This document shows positions 8,279-16,496 of a stretch of 64,000 bases of DNA, piece after piece (positions within the stretch are counted from its first letter, which is position 1; each line of letters starts with the position of its first letter). The notes beneath the pieces are model-generated. The model ran no database searches. It saw only the letters and a program-made list of their open reading frames with translations, and was not told the DNA's origin. Position numbers and translations under genes: made by a program. The stretch is from contig NZ_LR131147.1 of assembly GCF_900626285.1 (NCBI RefSeq), positions 269,444 through 333,443 of the forward strand, read 5' to 3'. This DNA is from Intestinimonas massiliensis (ex Afouda et al. 2020). Its GTDB lineage: Bacteria > Bacillota > Clostridia > Oscillospirales > Oscillospiraceae.

Positions 8279-9421
8279 TCACCCAAAATATTGCTGCATT
8301 AGCGCTTTTTTCAGTGCTTCCAGTTTATCAAGGCTCCGCTGAATCGTCAATTTTGATTTCTCCACGCTTTCGGCAAAAGAAGCAAATTGATTTTGTATAC
8401 TGATTTCTGGCATAGGTATTTGAATTGCTTTAAACTTCTCCATGGAAACATTATACATGGAACCGCTTGTCCCTGTGGATGCTGCCGAAAACTTGTTTCG
8501 GATAGTCTGACTACTTAGAATATACTTCATGTAAATTACATTAGTCACATCAGAAAAACGGATTTTCCATAACTTATCCGGCAAAATCAACTCGGGATAA
8601 TCTTCCCTGATAATTGCTGTGGCACCCACCATTTCTTTTGTATTTGCACGACTAAACAGCAGATCACCTTTTTGTGGGGAAACATATTTTTTTATGTTTT
8701 CTTGGTCATCTAAAACCTTGCATTCTTCTGGAATAAAATAGCCTTTTGTTACTGCACTAACCTTTAAAACGGCAATTTCACCCGCTTTTTTCTCTCGTTG
8801 TTTTCCGTTTCCGCTCCATCCAGAATCAATTGATTTGATTACTGAGCCAATTTCTACAATTAACCAATTCATTGGATTGATCTCTGGGTCCCCAAACATC
8901 TCCACAAACCGTGCTTTAACCAGCAGATCCAGCTTGTCCAGCTGCGCCCGGCGCTTGGCAATCAGGTCACTGACTTTGTCCAGCGTGGCGGCAATGCGGC
9001 ACTGTTCCTCCAATGGTGGCAATGGTATTTCTGTTTCAGCCAGAGTTTTTTTGTTAATTGCCTTAAAGGTACTTCCCGTACCTTTCGAATTTAGTTCGTC
9101 AACCTTGCATTCAAGCCCGTACCATAAATATTTGGGGCTACACAATGTCTCATTTACGGTCAATGCTGCAAGTCCACGACCAATACAGCATTGTTTATCA
9201 GCGATGTTAAGCGCTCCTATCGGTGCACGCACAGAAATTAAAATATCACCGCACTCTGCAATTTTTGCGGGTGCATTGCACCAAATTCTAACCTTTGGAT
9301 GAAGTTCGCCGAAGTCTGCGTTGCCTTGAAAAAAAGGCATTCCTTCTCCGCTTTCATTATAACTGGAAGACTCAGGGGATTGTCCCATGTTAATGCTGCA
9401 AATGTCTTCTAATCTCGCCAT
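8279..9421 (-). CDS. hsdS: Type I restriction-modification specificity subunit
   Basis: A 380-residue HsdS with two target-recognition domains, each followed by a conserved helical spacer. Recognition domain 1 covers about residues 1-140. Spacer 1 (PLPPLEEQCRIAATLDKVSDL) leads into recognition domain 2 from about 200 and spacer 2 (PEISIQNQFASFAESVEKSK) near the C-terminus. Each domain reads half of a split DNA target. The ATG at 9421 overlaps the hsdM stop (TGATG), a coupled start. Both recognition domains are AT-rich relative to spacer 1, consistent with domain swapping between hsdS alleles. The recognition sequence cannot be read from the protein. Confidence 0.93.
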   Translation of the reverse strand: MARLEDICSINMGQSPESSSYNESGEGMPFFQGNADFGELHPKVRIWCNAPAKIAECGDILISVRAPIGALNIADKQCCIGRGLAALTVNETLCSPKYLWYGLECKVDELNSKGTGSTFKAINKKTLAETEIPLPPLEEQCRIAATLDKVSDLIAKRRAQLDKLDLLVKARFVEMFGDPEINPMNWLIVEIGSVIKSIDSGWSGNGKQREKKAGEIAVLKVSAVTKGYFIPEECKVLDDQENIKKYVSPQKGDLLFSRANTKEMVGATAIIREDYPELILPDKLWKIRFSDVTNVIYMKYILSSQTIRNKFSAASTGTSGSMYNVSMEKFKAIQIPMPEISIQNQFASFAESVEKSKLTIQRSLDKLEALKKALMQQYFG

Positions 9422-10917
9422 CACACCATCTCCTCCAGCTCCGCCAGGCCTGCGGAGATCTCCATCTCCAGCTCGTTGAGGTCGGCCAGAATCTCCTGGG
9501 TGGAGGGGTACTCCACAGGGACATACTCCACCTTCTTATACTTGTTGATGGAGAGGTCATAGCCGTTCTGGGCGATCTCCTCACGGGACACCAGGAAGGA
9601 CTGCTCGGTGCGCTCCCGTTCCTTCTCCCCTTCCCGGTTATGGAACCGCTTGACGATATCGGGGATGTCGTTCTCCTTTATTTCGGTGCGCTTATCGTCC
9701 AGGGAGAAGCCGTCGGCCTTCATGTCGTAAAACCACACATCATCTGTGCCGCCGTGGCCCGTCTTGGTGAACACCAGCACCGCCGTGGACACCCCGGCGT
9801 AGGGCTTGAACACCCCGGAGGGCATGGAGATCACCGCCTCCAGCCGGTTGCCCTCCACGATCTCCTTGCGGATATCCTTGTGGGCCTTGGAGGAGCCGAA
9901 CAGCACCCCGTCGGGCACGATGACGGCGCACCGCCCGCCCACTTTCAGCATCCGAAGAAAGAGAGCCAGGAACAGAAGCTCGGTTTTCTTGGTCTTGCAC
10001 ACCTTCAGCAGGTCGGCGGACACGATGTCCGCGTCCAGGCTCCCCTTGAAGGGGGGATTGGCCAGAATGAGGGAATACTTCTCCCGGTCGGTGTTCTGGT
10101 CGCTGAGGCTGTCCCGGTACTCAATGTAGGGGTTATCGATGCCGTGGGTCATCATGTTCATGGCCCCGATGCGCAGCATGGTGCGGTCCATGTCGTAGCC
10201 GTGGAACATGTGGTTCATGTAGTGGTCCTTCTTAGCCCGGTCGTAGAAGATTTCCTCTTTACAGTTCTCCTTGAGGTATTCCCCCGCCGCCACCAGGAAG
10301 CCGCCGGTGCCGCAGGCCGGGTCGCAGATCACATCGTCCGCCCGGGGGGCCATCATGTCCACCATCATGCGGATGATGTGCCGGGGGGTGCGGAACTGGC
10401 CGTTCACCCCGGCGGTGGCAATCTTGGACAGGAGGTATTCATAGATGTCGCCCCGGACGTCGGCGTCGTGGAGCTGCTCCGCCTGGGCGTAGATCTCGTC
10501 CATGGCGGTGACGATCTTGTCCAGCATCAGAGGCGTGGGGATCTTGAAGATGGCGTCCCCCATGTACTTGGCGTAGGCGCTGTCCTTGTCGGCGTGAAGG
10601 TCCTTGATGAAGGGGAACACCCACTCCTGCATGACGGAATACATCTGCCCGGCGGGGAAGTCGTGGAACACCGACCACTTGAGCTGATTGCCCGGGATGG
10701 TCCGCTCCCCCACCTGTACCTCGCCGGCAAAGATGCTCTTGTGGGGCAGGCCCAGCATGGCACTCTCCCTGGCCCGCTGGTTGTCGGCGGCGTCCAGGTC
10801 GTGGATGAACATGAGATAGGTCATCTGCTCCACCACGTCCAGGGGGTTGGTAATGCCGCCGGTCCAGAAGGTCTCCCAGAGGCGGTCGATCTTGTTTTTC
10901 AGTTCGCCAGTGATCAT
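9421..10917 (-). CDS. hsdM: Type I restriction-modification DNA methyltransferase subunit
   Basis: A 498-residue HsdM, an adenine-N6 methyltransferase that works as an M2S complex. The N-terminal HsdM helical domain (LKNKIDRLWETFW) is followed by the SAM-binding motif DPACGTGGFL (near residue 200) and the catalytic NPPF (near residue 290). The acidic C-terminal helix (LADLNELEMEISAGLAELEEMV) is typical for docking to HsdS. The ATG at 10917 has AAAAGGAG eight bases before it, six bases after the fic stop, so hsdM is the second gene of a fic-led operon. Confidence 0.95.
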   Translation of the reverse strand: MITGELKNKIDRLWETFWTGGITNPLDVVEQMTYLMFIHDLDAADNQRARESAMLGLPHKSIFAGEVQVGERTIPGNQLKWSVFHDFPAGQMYSVMQEWVFPFIKDLHADKDSAYAKYMGDAIFKIPTPLMLDKIVTAMDEIYAQAEQLHDADVRGDIYEYLLSKIATAGVNGQFRTPRHIIRMMVDMMAPRADDVICDPACGTGGFLVAAGEYLKENCKEEIFYDRAKKDHYMNHMFHGYDMDRTMLRIGAMNMMTHGIDNPYIEYRDSLSDQNTDREKYSLILANPPFKGSLDADIVSADLLKVCKTKKTELLFLALFLRMLKVGGRCAVIVPDGVLFGSSKAHKDIRKEIVEGNRLEAVISMPSGVFKPYAGVSTAVLVFTKTGHGGTDDVWFYDMKADGFSLDDKRTEIKENDIPDIVKRFHNREGEKERERTEQSFLVSREEIAQNGYDLSINKYKKVEYVPVEYPSTQEILADLNELEMEISAGLAELEEMV

Positions 10918-10923
10918 GTTCTC

Positions 10924-11982
10924 TTACTCCTTTTCCCGGTTCCAGATATAGGCGGTATAGCGCCCGCCGCTGAGTTTCAGAATTTCCCCACCCTTTTGCA
11001 GATCGGCCAGAGTGCGCTGCACAGTAATCTGGCTGATATCGGGGCACTGTTCCATAATCTCTGCCTTGGTGATCTTTCCAAGGGTGCCTTTGATGATTTC
11101 CCGGATGCGGTCCGGCTTGTTCATGCCACTGACAGCCAGAGCCTGCACTCGGGTGGAAAAGTCCCGGTAGGCTGCCGCCACCACGCCCAGGGTATAGCGC
11201 ACAAAGGGGGCGTAGTCATTGGTTCCCTCGTGCCACCCCCGGGAGCTCTGCTGGAGGGCTTCATAGTAGGTTTCCTTGCTCTCCTCAATGAGCTTTTCGA
11301 TGCTGATATACTTGCCCACGATATACCCCGCCCGGTAGAGCAGCAGCAGGGTCAGCAGGCGGCTCATGCGGCCGTTGCCGTCGTTAAAGGGATGGATACA
11401 GAGAAAGTCCAGAATGAACATGGGGATCAGTAGCAGCGGGTCCATCTCACCCTTCCCCACAGCCTCCTCATAGGCCCGACAGAGACAGTCCACCGTCTCC
11501 GGCGTCTCCCATGCGGGGAGTGGCTGGAAACGAACGGTTTTGTTCCCCTGGGCATCCGTCTCGGCGATCACATTGTCCGCCGTTTTGTAGTTACCGCCGT
11601 AGGATGCGCCGCTAAATTTATAGAGATCCCGGTGGAGCTGCAGGATCAGGGAGGATTTGGGCGGGATATAGTCAAAGCTCTCATGGATGGTGGCCAGCAC
11701 ATCCCGATAGCCAGCGATCTCCTGCTCGTTCCGGGTGCGTGGGGTGGTCTTGTCCTGCACCAATTTTTTCAGGCGCTCGTCCGAGGTATAGATTCCCTCG
11801 ATTTTATTAGAGGACTCGGTACTCTGGATCTTGGCGATCTCCACCAGCTTGGCCAGGGTATCGGCTTTGGCTTCAATAAACAGAGCCTGTTCACCTTTAT
11901 ATTCATGGATCTGAGTCAACAGGGCCACGATATCCGGCGTAAGCAGCTTCTCATAGTTCTTGGAAAAATCGTAGGTGCGCAT
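10924..11982 (-). CDS. fic: Fic family protein with N-terminal inhibitory motif and C-terminal winged helix
   Basis: A 352-residue Fic protein; family members transfer AMP or related groups to proteins. The catalytic loop HPFNDGNGRMSR is intact. The N-terminal part carries SSNKIEG, which matches the (S/T)xxxE(G/N) inhibitory motif of class II Fic proteins, so activity should be self-restrained. Residues from about 290 form a winged helix-turn-helix (TKAEIMEQCPDISQITVQRT), the part that could bind the palindromes at its own promoter. The ATG at 11982 was chosen over 12012 because GCGAGG lies just upstream. It heads the type I restriction-modification operon, an association seen repeatedly in bacteria. 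Its target here is unknown. Confidence 0.9.
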   Translation of the reverse strand: MRTYDFSKNYEKLLTPDIVALLTQIHEYKGEQALFIEAKADTLAKLVEIAKIQSTESSNKIEGIYTSDERLKKLVQDKTTPRTRNEQEIAGYRDVLATIHESFDYIPPKSSLILQLHRDLYKFSGASYGGNYKTADNVIAETDAQGNKTVRFQPLPAWETPETVDCLCRAYEEAVGKGEMDPLLLIPMFILDFLCIHPFNDGNGRMSRLLTLLLLYRAGYIVGKYISIEKLIEESKETYYEALQQSSRGWHEGTNDYAPFVRYTLGVVAAAYRDFSTRVQALAVSGMNKPDRIREIIKGTLGKITKAEIMEQCPDISQITVQRTLADLQKGGEILKLSGGRYTAYIWNREKE

Positions 11983-12035
11983 TCTGTACCTCGCTCTGCG
12001 TAATTTCATCATTTTACTTATAATGATATAATTAA

Positions 12036-12064
12036 ACTATATCAAGTAACCTTGACTGTGTCAA
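12036..12064 (-). promoter_or_regulatory. Promoter of the fic-hsd operon, embedded in palindromes
   Basis: On the minus strand TTGACA (12064-12059), 17 bases, then TATAGT (12041-12036). The -35 box lies in a perfect 9-bp palindrome (12048-12068, AACCTTGAC/GTCAAGGTT). The -10 box lies in a TGATATA-N7-TATATCA palindrome (from 12024). A repressor bound to either would block polymerase, and the Fic protein's own winged helix is the obvious candidate. Confidence 0.75.
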
Positions 12065-12106
12065 GGTTTAACTATATCATTTCAATAAAAATGATATAGT
12101 TAAACC
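12065..12106. repeat. 18-bp perfect inverted repeat upstream of fic
   Basis: GGTTTAACTATATCATTT (12065-12082) and its exact reverse complement (12089-12106) flank a 6-base spacer. The half-site core TATATCA recurs at the fic -10 region, so the block looks like a multi-site operator rather than a terminator. Confidence 0.8.
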
Positions 12107-12116
12107 AGTAGAATAT

Positions 12117-12157
12117 AGCAATGCCGCCCTAGGATATCAGCCCAGGACGGCATTGCT
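12117..12157 (-). terminator. Terminator-like hairpin after the first orphan gene
   Basis: AGCAATGCCG (12117-12126) pairs with CGGCATTGCT (12148-12157), with a weaker inner stem. It lies 12 bp past the stop of the minus-strand gene ending at 12169. The U-run is poor. Confidence 0.5.
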
Positions 12158-12168
12158 TTGATTCGATT

Positions 12169-12612
12169 TCAGTCCCACGCGTTAAAGATAATCTCCCCCA
12201 CCGTCTGGGGGTTCCAGTAGCGGATCTGCTCCAACTCTCCTTGGTTCAGTTCCCCGCACAGACCACGCCAGTTTTGGTTTAGCTCGCCGGTACTTAAAAA
12301 ACGCACCGTTCCCTCCGGCAATCGGAGCCACTCCGGCGGGCCGCTGAAAATAAATCTGCCGTCAGCGTCCCGCTGGGCAAAGGCCCCATAGGGATAGTGG
12401 ATGTTCTGTAAAAGAAAGACAGATTGGTCATATCTGCTGAGTTTGGCAGAATAGAAGTTCCTTGAGGCGGTATCCGTGTCCACTTCTGCCACAGTCTCAC
12501 CATTTTCCACGGCAATGGAGTAGCACATCTGACAGAATGCTTTTTCGTCTAAAAACGGCGGCGGGGCTGTGTTCACGCTCCAAAATCCTGTAATTCCTCT
12601 TGGAAGTATCAT
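12169..12612 (-). CDS. Orphan protein, immunity-island-like
   Basis: A 147-residue soluble protein of no recognised family. It is rich in aromatic residues (for example GFWSVNTAPPPFL and the C-terminal RYWNPQTVGEIIFNAW). That composition is common among small antitoxin and immunity proteins of polymorphic toxin systems. AAAGGAC precedes the ATG at 12612. It is the last of a minus-strand run of six or seven small orphan genes (12.2-15.0 kb) and is followed by a hairpin. The immunity idea rests on context only. Confidence 0.6.
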   Translation of the reverse strand: MILPRGITGFWSVNTAPPPFLDEKAFCQMCYSIAVENGETVAEVDTDTASRNFYSAKLSRYDQSVFLLQNIHYPYGAFAQRDADGRFIFSGPPEWLRLPEGTVRFLSTGELNQNWRGLCGELNQGELEQIRYWNPQTVGEIIFNAWD

Positions 12613-12653
12613 TTTATCGTCCTTTGTTTGTAGTTCTTAGCAGATTTCCACAC

Positions 12654-13103
12654 TCAGCGAACGACCTCCAAGCAGTAGAACCACGGCCGGTTGTGATCTC
12701 TGTTATCCCAGTTTTCTGCTTGAACGATCTCTTTCATGTCATCGGCGGTCAATTCGTCAATAGGAACTGTTTTTTTGCTGATATGCGGTCTGTCATCAAA
12801 TTCCCAATAGCCAGAGAGCCAGACATTCCAAATTTCTACGCTGTCAGATTGTATCAGAGCGGTTCTAATATAATCAATAATTTGCTCGGCCCGTCCATCG
12901 GTAAACTGATGCAGTTCAAGATAAGCTCCGTATTTCTTCTCGCGGTATAGATCCACCTCGTCAAAGGGCAGCAGGCAATAATTATCATCCGCTCCCCCAT
13001 CGAAGATAGTGCCCGTGTCCAAATTGATCTCGAGAGGATACTCCTGCGACGGAGTAACTTCGGGCAGGGGAGTATCGGCTGCTATAAAAATGCAGTTACT
13101 CAT
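12654..13103 (-). CDS. Orphan protein, immunity-island-like
   Basis: A 149-residue acidic soluble protein of unknown family. It includes a DGGADDNYCLLPFDEVDLYR segment and a tryptophan-rich middle (EIWNVWLSGYWEF). The ATG at 13103 has AAAGGA upstream and overlaps the end of the preceding small gene by 8 bp. Its compact, acidic and aromatic character resembles immunity proteins, but no family motif was identified. Confidence 0.6.
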   Translation of the reverse strand: MSNCIFIAADTPLPEVTPSQEYPLEINLDTGTIFDGGADDNYCLLPFDEVDLYREKKYGAYLELHQFTDGRAEQIIDYIRTALIQSDSVEIWNVWLSGYWEFDDRPHISKKTVPIDELTADDMKEIVQAENWDNRDHNRPWFYCLEVVR

Positions 13104-13302
13104 AGAAAATTTCCTTTTTCTCTTTATTGTTTTCTCCTGTCCATTCTACCCACTTTGCATGTTCCAATGTCATAATGGTGTGTTCAGGATATCTTCTGTG
13201 AATTTCGGTAAGGCAAATGCTTTCCCACTCTCCATACAAGCCCTCACCGGTTACCTGAAACTCTTCAGGGTTCCAATTAGATGATTTATATGTAGAATCC
13301 AA
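13096..13302 (-). CDS. Small protein with unclear start, possible 5'-damaged gene
   Basis: From a TTG at 13302 the frame encodes 68 residues ending NNKEKKEIFYE. Codons upstream of that TTG stay open to a stop near 13,400 and encode a CxxxxCxxC metal-binding-like motif (FCWGGQCEIC). That motif looks like genuine protein, but no ATG, GTG or TTG with a ribosome site exists in front of it. Either the true start was lost by mutation or a frameshift lies upstream. It overlaps the next gene by 8 bp. Function unknown. Confidence 0.4.
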   Translation of the reverse strand: MDSTYKSSNWNPEEFQVTGEGLYGEWESICLTEIHRRYPEHTIMTLEHAKWVEWTGENNKEKKEIFYE

Positions 13303-13552
13303 TCTTCCGCAAATTTCGCATTGTCCTCCCCAACAAAATGAGTCACTACCATAGTGTAAGATGATTTTTTTGTATATGTGTTTATGCTTAGACCGTTTTC
13401 AGCTATCAGAGGTAGCAGCCGTCTTTGATTTACCTTTGTGCGGAGGTGTTCCTTCCTCTATTGGTTGCTGATATTGCTTTTTATATAAATGTGTTTTTTC
13501 AGGATTCATCGTTAGATTTCCTCCCTGATTATCTTTATACATCGGTGCATTT

Positions 13553-13987
13553 TCACAATTTCGTATCCCGTTTTATAAATGTCACCGTGGGATATTCGTC
13601 TGACAAAATGTCTGCCATCAGGTTGGTTCCACAGATAAAAAAGTGGTGGGTCTCCTCCGGAACAAGGTAGTTTTCCTCCCGGAACTTGGTCAGATGCTCA
13701 GAGGTCTCGCTGATATAAAAGGTCCAGAGCGACCAGTCCGGCGTTTTCTCGGACACCCACAGCTCCGGACGGTAGCTCTCGTCAGTGACGGTGTAAGAAA
13801 CGATCCTGTCCCACACCAGCCGGAGGGCCCACTCCGACCGTTTCTCCTTTTGAAAATGGTCGGGGCGCAGGAGGACTACAAAGCCCTCCTCCCCTTCAAA
13901 TCCGATCTTCTCCACATCATAGACTTCGTCTACTTCCGGATGGGGGATCCACTTTCTGAAATTTTCCCAGAAATGATGCTCCAGCAT
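13553..13987 (-). CDS. Orphan protein, immunity-island-like
   Basis: A 144-residue soluble protein of no recognised family with many Trp, Glu and Phe residues (LEHHFWENFRKWIPHPEV at the start, SEKTPDWSLWTFYIS in the middle). The ATG at 13987 has GGAGG eight bases upstream. The 250 bp between its stop and the next small gene holds only the damaged 5' end of that gene. It belongs to the same run of small minus-strand genes. No function is proposed beyond a possible immunity role. Confidence 0.55.
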   Translation of the reverse strand: MLEHHFWENFRKWIPHPEVDEVYDVEKIGFEGEEGFVVLLRPDHFQKEKRSEWALRLVWDRIVSYTVTDESYRPELWVSEKTPDWSLWTFYISETSEHLTKFREENYLVPEETHHFFICGTNLMADILSDEYPTVTFIKRDTKL

Positions 13988-14008
13988 GGTTCCGCCCTCC
14001 TTTCCCGG

Positions 14009-14083
14009 TCAGTCTTCCATCCCAACGGATTTTAGCCGGAAGGCAACTCTAATCGTCTGTCGTTTTTCCATATCCGGTTGCAT
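14009..14083 (-). CDS. Possible 24-residue coupled micro-ORF
   Basis: An ATG at 14083 overlaps the stop of the preceding membrane-protein gene (TGATG) and gives 24 mostly basic residues (MEKRQTIRVAFRLKSVG in the middle). Coupling is the only evidence; it could be chance. Confidence 0.2.
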   Translation of the reverse strand: MQPDMEKRQTIRVAFRLKSVGMED

Positions 14084-14343
14084 CACGGCTTCTCTCTCCT
14101 TTTTCTCACGATGGCCTTCAAAAACTGTAGGTAGCAGGCAAGAGCGATCGTCCCCATGCCCAGAAAGATCCCCCTTCTAAAAAGACCTTGACCCTCTATC
14201 ACAAATACCAGAAGAAACAAGCTGGAGATGGCGATGAGAAACACGAGAGATATGAGGACAAAGCAGAGGATCCGAACAGGTCTGGAAACCTGCTCCGACT
14301 GCGCCGCGTCCATACATCCCTGAAATAAAAGATCAAGCCACAT
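14083..14343 (-). CDS. Small membrane protein with two transmembrane helices
   Basis: An 86-residue protein. After a short cytoplasmic-looking start there are two hydrophobic helices (about residues 24-48, ILCFVLISLVFLIAISSLFL, and 56-73) and a strongly basic tail (KAIVRKRREKP) expected to stay in the cytoplasm. GAGGAGG lies about ten bases before the ATG at 14343. It sits in the small-gene run between two soluble orphan genes. Unknown function. A small membrane protein among immunity-like genes could guard the envelope, but this is speculation. Confidence 0.55.
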   Translation of the reverse strand: MWLDLLFQGCMDAAQSEQVSRPVRILCFVLISLVFLIAISSLFLLVFVIEGQGLFRRGIFLGMGTIALACYLQFLKAIVRKRREKP

Positions 14344-14358
14344 CGCTACTTCGCCTCC

Positions 14359-14997
14359 TCACACCAGGAGCCACTTCTGGCCGTCTGGCATGGCTCGGAG
14401 GCTTCCCTGCATTCGTTCCAGGATTTCTCCTGTGTCAAAATCCCGTACCAGAACCTCATCCCGGTAGTCTGGATCCTCGTACCAGACTATGGTATAAAGC
14501 CTGTTCCCTTCCAGAAACGCAAAATACTCGTTCTCCTCCACCGCAAAGTCCCGGCGCTCCGGCCAAAGGAGTTGAATCCTGTTATTATGCCCCGACCGTA
14601 TCAGCATGAGAGGCGATGCCTCCAGCATCAGATTACAGCAGTCATCCGCAAGGTCAAGAGGCACCACAGCCAGCGGCTCGGTGGTTCCGTCCGCTTCATG
14701 GAAATGCAAAACATGAATCTCTCCCTTTGGAAAATCCACTAGGAGCAACGCCACTTGCCCGTCGTGGCACACCGGTCTGCCCAGGTACTGCCCTGGTTCT
14801 GCGCATACCGGCTCGCAGACCGTTCCCTCCGGGAAACGAACCAGGATAAGCCGGTTTCTCCGGATAGGATGGCCACTGCGGAACAGTTCCTCCGCCTCGT
14901 GTAAATCTCCGCTGGCATAATCAGTGCCCCAGTACCACTCGCTACTGCCAGCCAACGGCTCCAGATAGGTAATCCCATTTGTGATGATGTGTTTCAT
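14359..14997 (-). CDS. Orphan protein, beta-rich
   Basis: A 212-residue soluble protein of unknown family with alternating hydrophobic strands and repeated short FP.G / DF.KGE turns (LVRFPEGTV, LLVDFPKGEI, VRDFDTGEI). This suggests a beta-sheet or partial propeller fold. The ATG at 14997 follows GGAGGACAGGAC. An extended -10 promoter lies 38 bases upstream, so this gene probably heads the small-gene operon that runs left to 12,169. Confidence 0.6.
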   Translation of the reverse strand: MKHIITNGITYLEPLAGSSEWYWGTDYASGDLHEAEELFRSGHPIRRNRLILVRFPEGTVCEPVCAEPGQYLGRPVCHDGQVALLLVDFPKGEIHVLHFHEADGTTEPLAVVPLDLADDCCNLMLEASPLMLIRSGHNNRIQLLWPERRDFAVEENEYFAFLEGNRLYTIVWYEDPDYRDEVLVRDFDTGEILERMQGSLRAMPDGQKWLLV

Positions 14998-15034
14998 GTC
15001 CTGTCCTCCGGCTATGTCCTGATTTGGTTCTGAG

Positions 15035-15043
15035 ATTATAGCA
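15035..15043 (-). promoter_or_regulatory. Extended -10 promoter of the small-gene run
   Basis: On the minus strand TGC precedes TATAAT directly (TG at -15/-14), an extended -10 element. No good -35 box is seen. It is 38 bases upstream of the start at 14997. Confidence 0.5.
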
Positions 15044-15159
15044 CGTCGAACAGAAGAAGCACATGAACATTTTCTTAAGGTTTCTTAATCTCTAGAATCG
15101 AACTGTCTTTTTGTTTATGCGGCGCATTTTTGCGGGTGGCTGCTGCGGCAATTCGTCTT

Positions 15160-15483
15160 CTATTCCGGCTCCTCCTCAGATATGAAACGAGCGCCCGGTC
15201 TCCTGGCTCGGCAGGAGGCTGATCGCTCGTTTTCATCGTTGTGTAATTCTGCTGAAAGCCTCCACGCCAGCTCAAATCCGGCGATAAAGCTGTCCAGGGA
15301 GGTTTGCTCTCTGATAGAGTCCTGAGCGTCGATGATCCCCAGCACCAGTTTTCGCTCCGGTTTTTCCAGAGCCGCAATCAACGCTTTGTGGCACTCCTCC
15401 ACTTCCCTCTCCTGTTCGTCAAACTTCGGGCGGATATAAAAGCAATCATACAGCTCTTTGAGCAGTTTGTTTTCCACGGTCAT
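15160..15483 (-). CDS. Small mobile-element protein (DUF6809-like)
   Basis: A 107-residue helical protein that starts TVENKLLKELYDCFYIRP, continues with a charged Glu-rich helix and ends in a disordered Glu-rich tail. The start pattern resembles the DUF6809 proteins often found next to integrases in Clostridia elements; that family name is from memory and moderately certain. The ATG at 15483 was preferred over an upstream in-frame ATG because GAGGAGG lies four bases before it. It follows the integrase pair on the same strand. Confidence 0.5.
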   Translation of the reverse strand: MTVENKLLKELYDCFYIRPKFDEQEREVEECHKALIAALEKPERKLVLGIIDAQDSIREQTSLDSFIAGFELAWRLSAELHNDENERSASCRARRPGARFISEEEPE

Positions 15484-15533
15484 CGCCTCCTCTTGTGCCA
15501 CAAACATATACCACACCTCTTGAGGAATATCTA

Positions 15534-16496
15534 TCAGAATTTCAGAAGATAATCCAGAAGGTCTGCCGCCTGCCGGAGCTCTTCCGTGGATGCTTCGTTG
15601 GGCCCGCTTTTGGTGGGTGTATTGGACAGGTATGGCGCATAGTTCTGCCGTGTCATTGCGGTTCTGAAATGGCCCAGCATCTGTGCTACTTCTTTTGCGC
15701 CCCTTCCATTCTGCAGCGATAGGACGGCGCAGGTGTGCCGGAGATCTACGAACCGAATGTGATCCAGCCCGGCCTCTTTGATAATTTTATTGTGCAGCCG
15801 GCGCACCATCTGTGGTGAGTAGGGCCTCTGGGTGGCAGGGTGCATGAACATGAGTGGACTTCCTGGGTGTTTGGCATGTTCCAGGCGCAGGAGTTCAACC
15901 GCTTCCGGGGTCAGGCTGACAATCCTTGTGCCGCCTTCGTACTCCACCAGCTCTCGCCGTTCCACCGAACGGCTCTCCGTGATGGTCAGCGTCCGCTCTT
16001 TTATATCCAGGTCGCTCCACTTCAGGGCGATCAGTTCTCCTTGCCGAAGTCCCGCCGTCAGCGCCAGCAGGAACATGGGGAGGTGGCCCAACCGCTCCGC
16101 CGCATCCAGATAGTCCTCCACTTCTGCCGGCGTCAGCACATTGGCGCTGACCTTCTTGGGCTTTGGGTAGTGAAACCCACGGGCAGGGTTGTCCGTTATC
16201 AGTCCGTCCCGCATTGCTTGATCCAAGCATTGCTGGAGCAGGCGGTGGATGTGCCGCATGGTATGCTCCCCCAACCCTGGATATTCGGGGCTTTCCGGGC
16301 GGTGACCGCCAAAGCGCCTTCGCTCCTCCAGGAAATCTCCCACCTGCTCCACGGTCAATTCAGAGAGCTGAATCTCCCCCAGTCCGGGGAGAATGTGGTT
16401 CTTGAAGATGTAGCCATGAGCTGCGTAGGTAGTCGGCCTGCTCTGGTTCTTGTCGTAGACCTCCCGCCAGCGGAGAATATAGTCTTTCAGCGTCAT
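15534..16496 (-). CDS. int: Tyrosine recombinase (integrase) of unit A
   Basis: A 320-residue site-specific recombinase, the probable integrase acting at the tRNA-Pro site. It has an N-terminal SAM-like arm-binding domain (about 1-120), then the catalytic domain with box I Arg (TAGLRQGELIAL), the box II segment FVDLRHTCAV, the LGH segment and the nucleophile Tyr in MTRQNYAPYL. The first His of the usual HxxR is Val here (VDLR). The Arg and the following His are kept, so it is probably active. The ATG at 16496 overlaps the stop of the upstream recombinase-like gene (ATGA) with GGAGGTGG before it, so translation is coupled. Confidence 0.9.
   Translation of the reverse strand: MTLKDYILRWREVYDKNQSRPTTYAAHGYIFKNHILPGLGEIQLSELTVEQVGDFLEERRRFGGHRPESPEYPGLGEHTMRHIHRLLQQCLDQAMRDGLITDNPARGFHYPKPKKVSANVLTPAEVEDYLDAAERLGHLPMFLLALTAGLRQGELIALKWSDLDIKERTLTITESRSVERRELVEYEGGTRIVSLTPEAVELLRLEHAKHPGSPLMFMHPATQRPYSPQMVRRLHNKIIKEAGLDHIRFVDLRHTCAVLSLQNGRGAKEVAQMLGHFRTAMTRQNYAPYLSNTPTKSGPNEASTEELRQAADLLDYLLKF

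Noticed and set aside
9640..11433. 597-codon open frame on the plus strand
   Set aside because: It lies opposite hsdM and fic, with a biased composition and no ribosome site.
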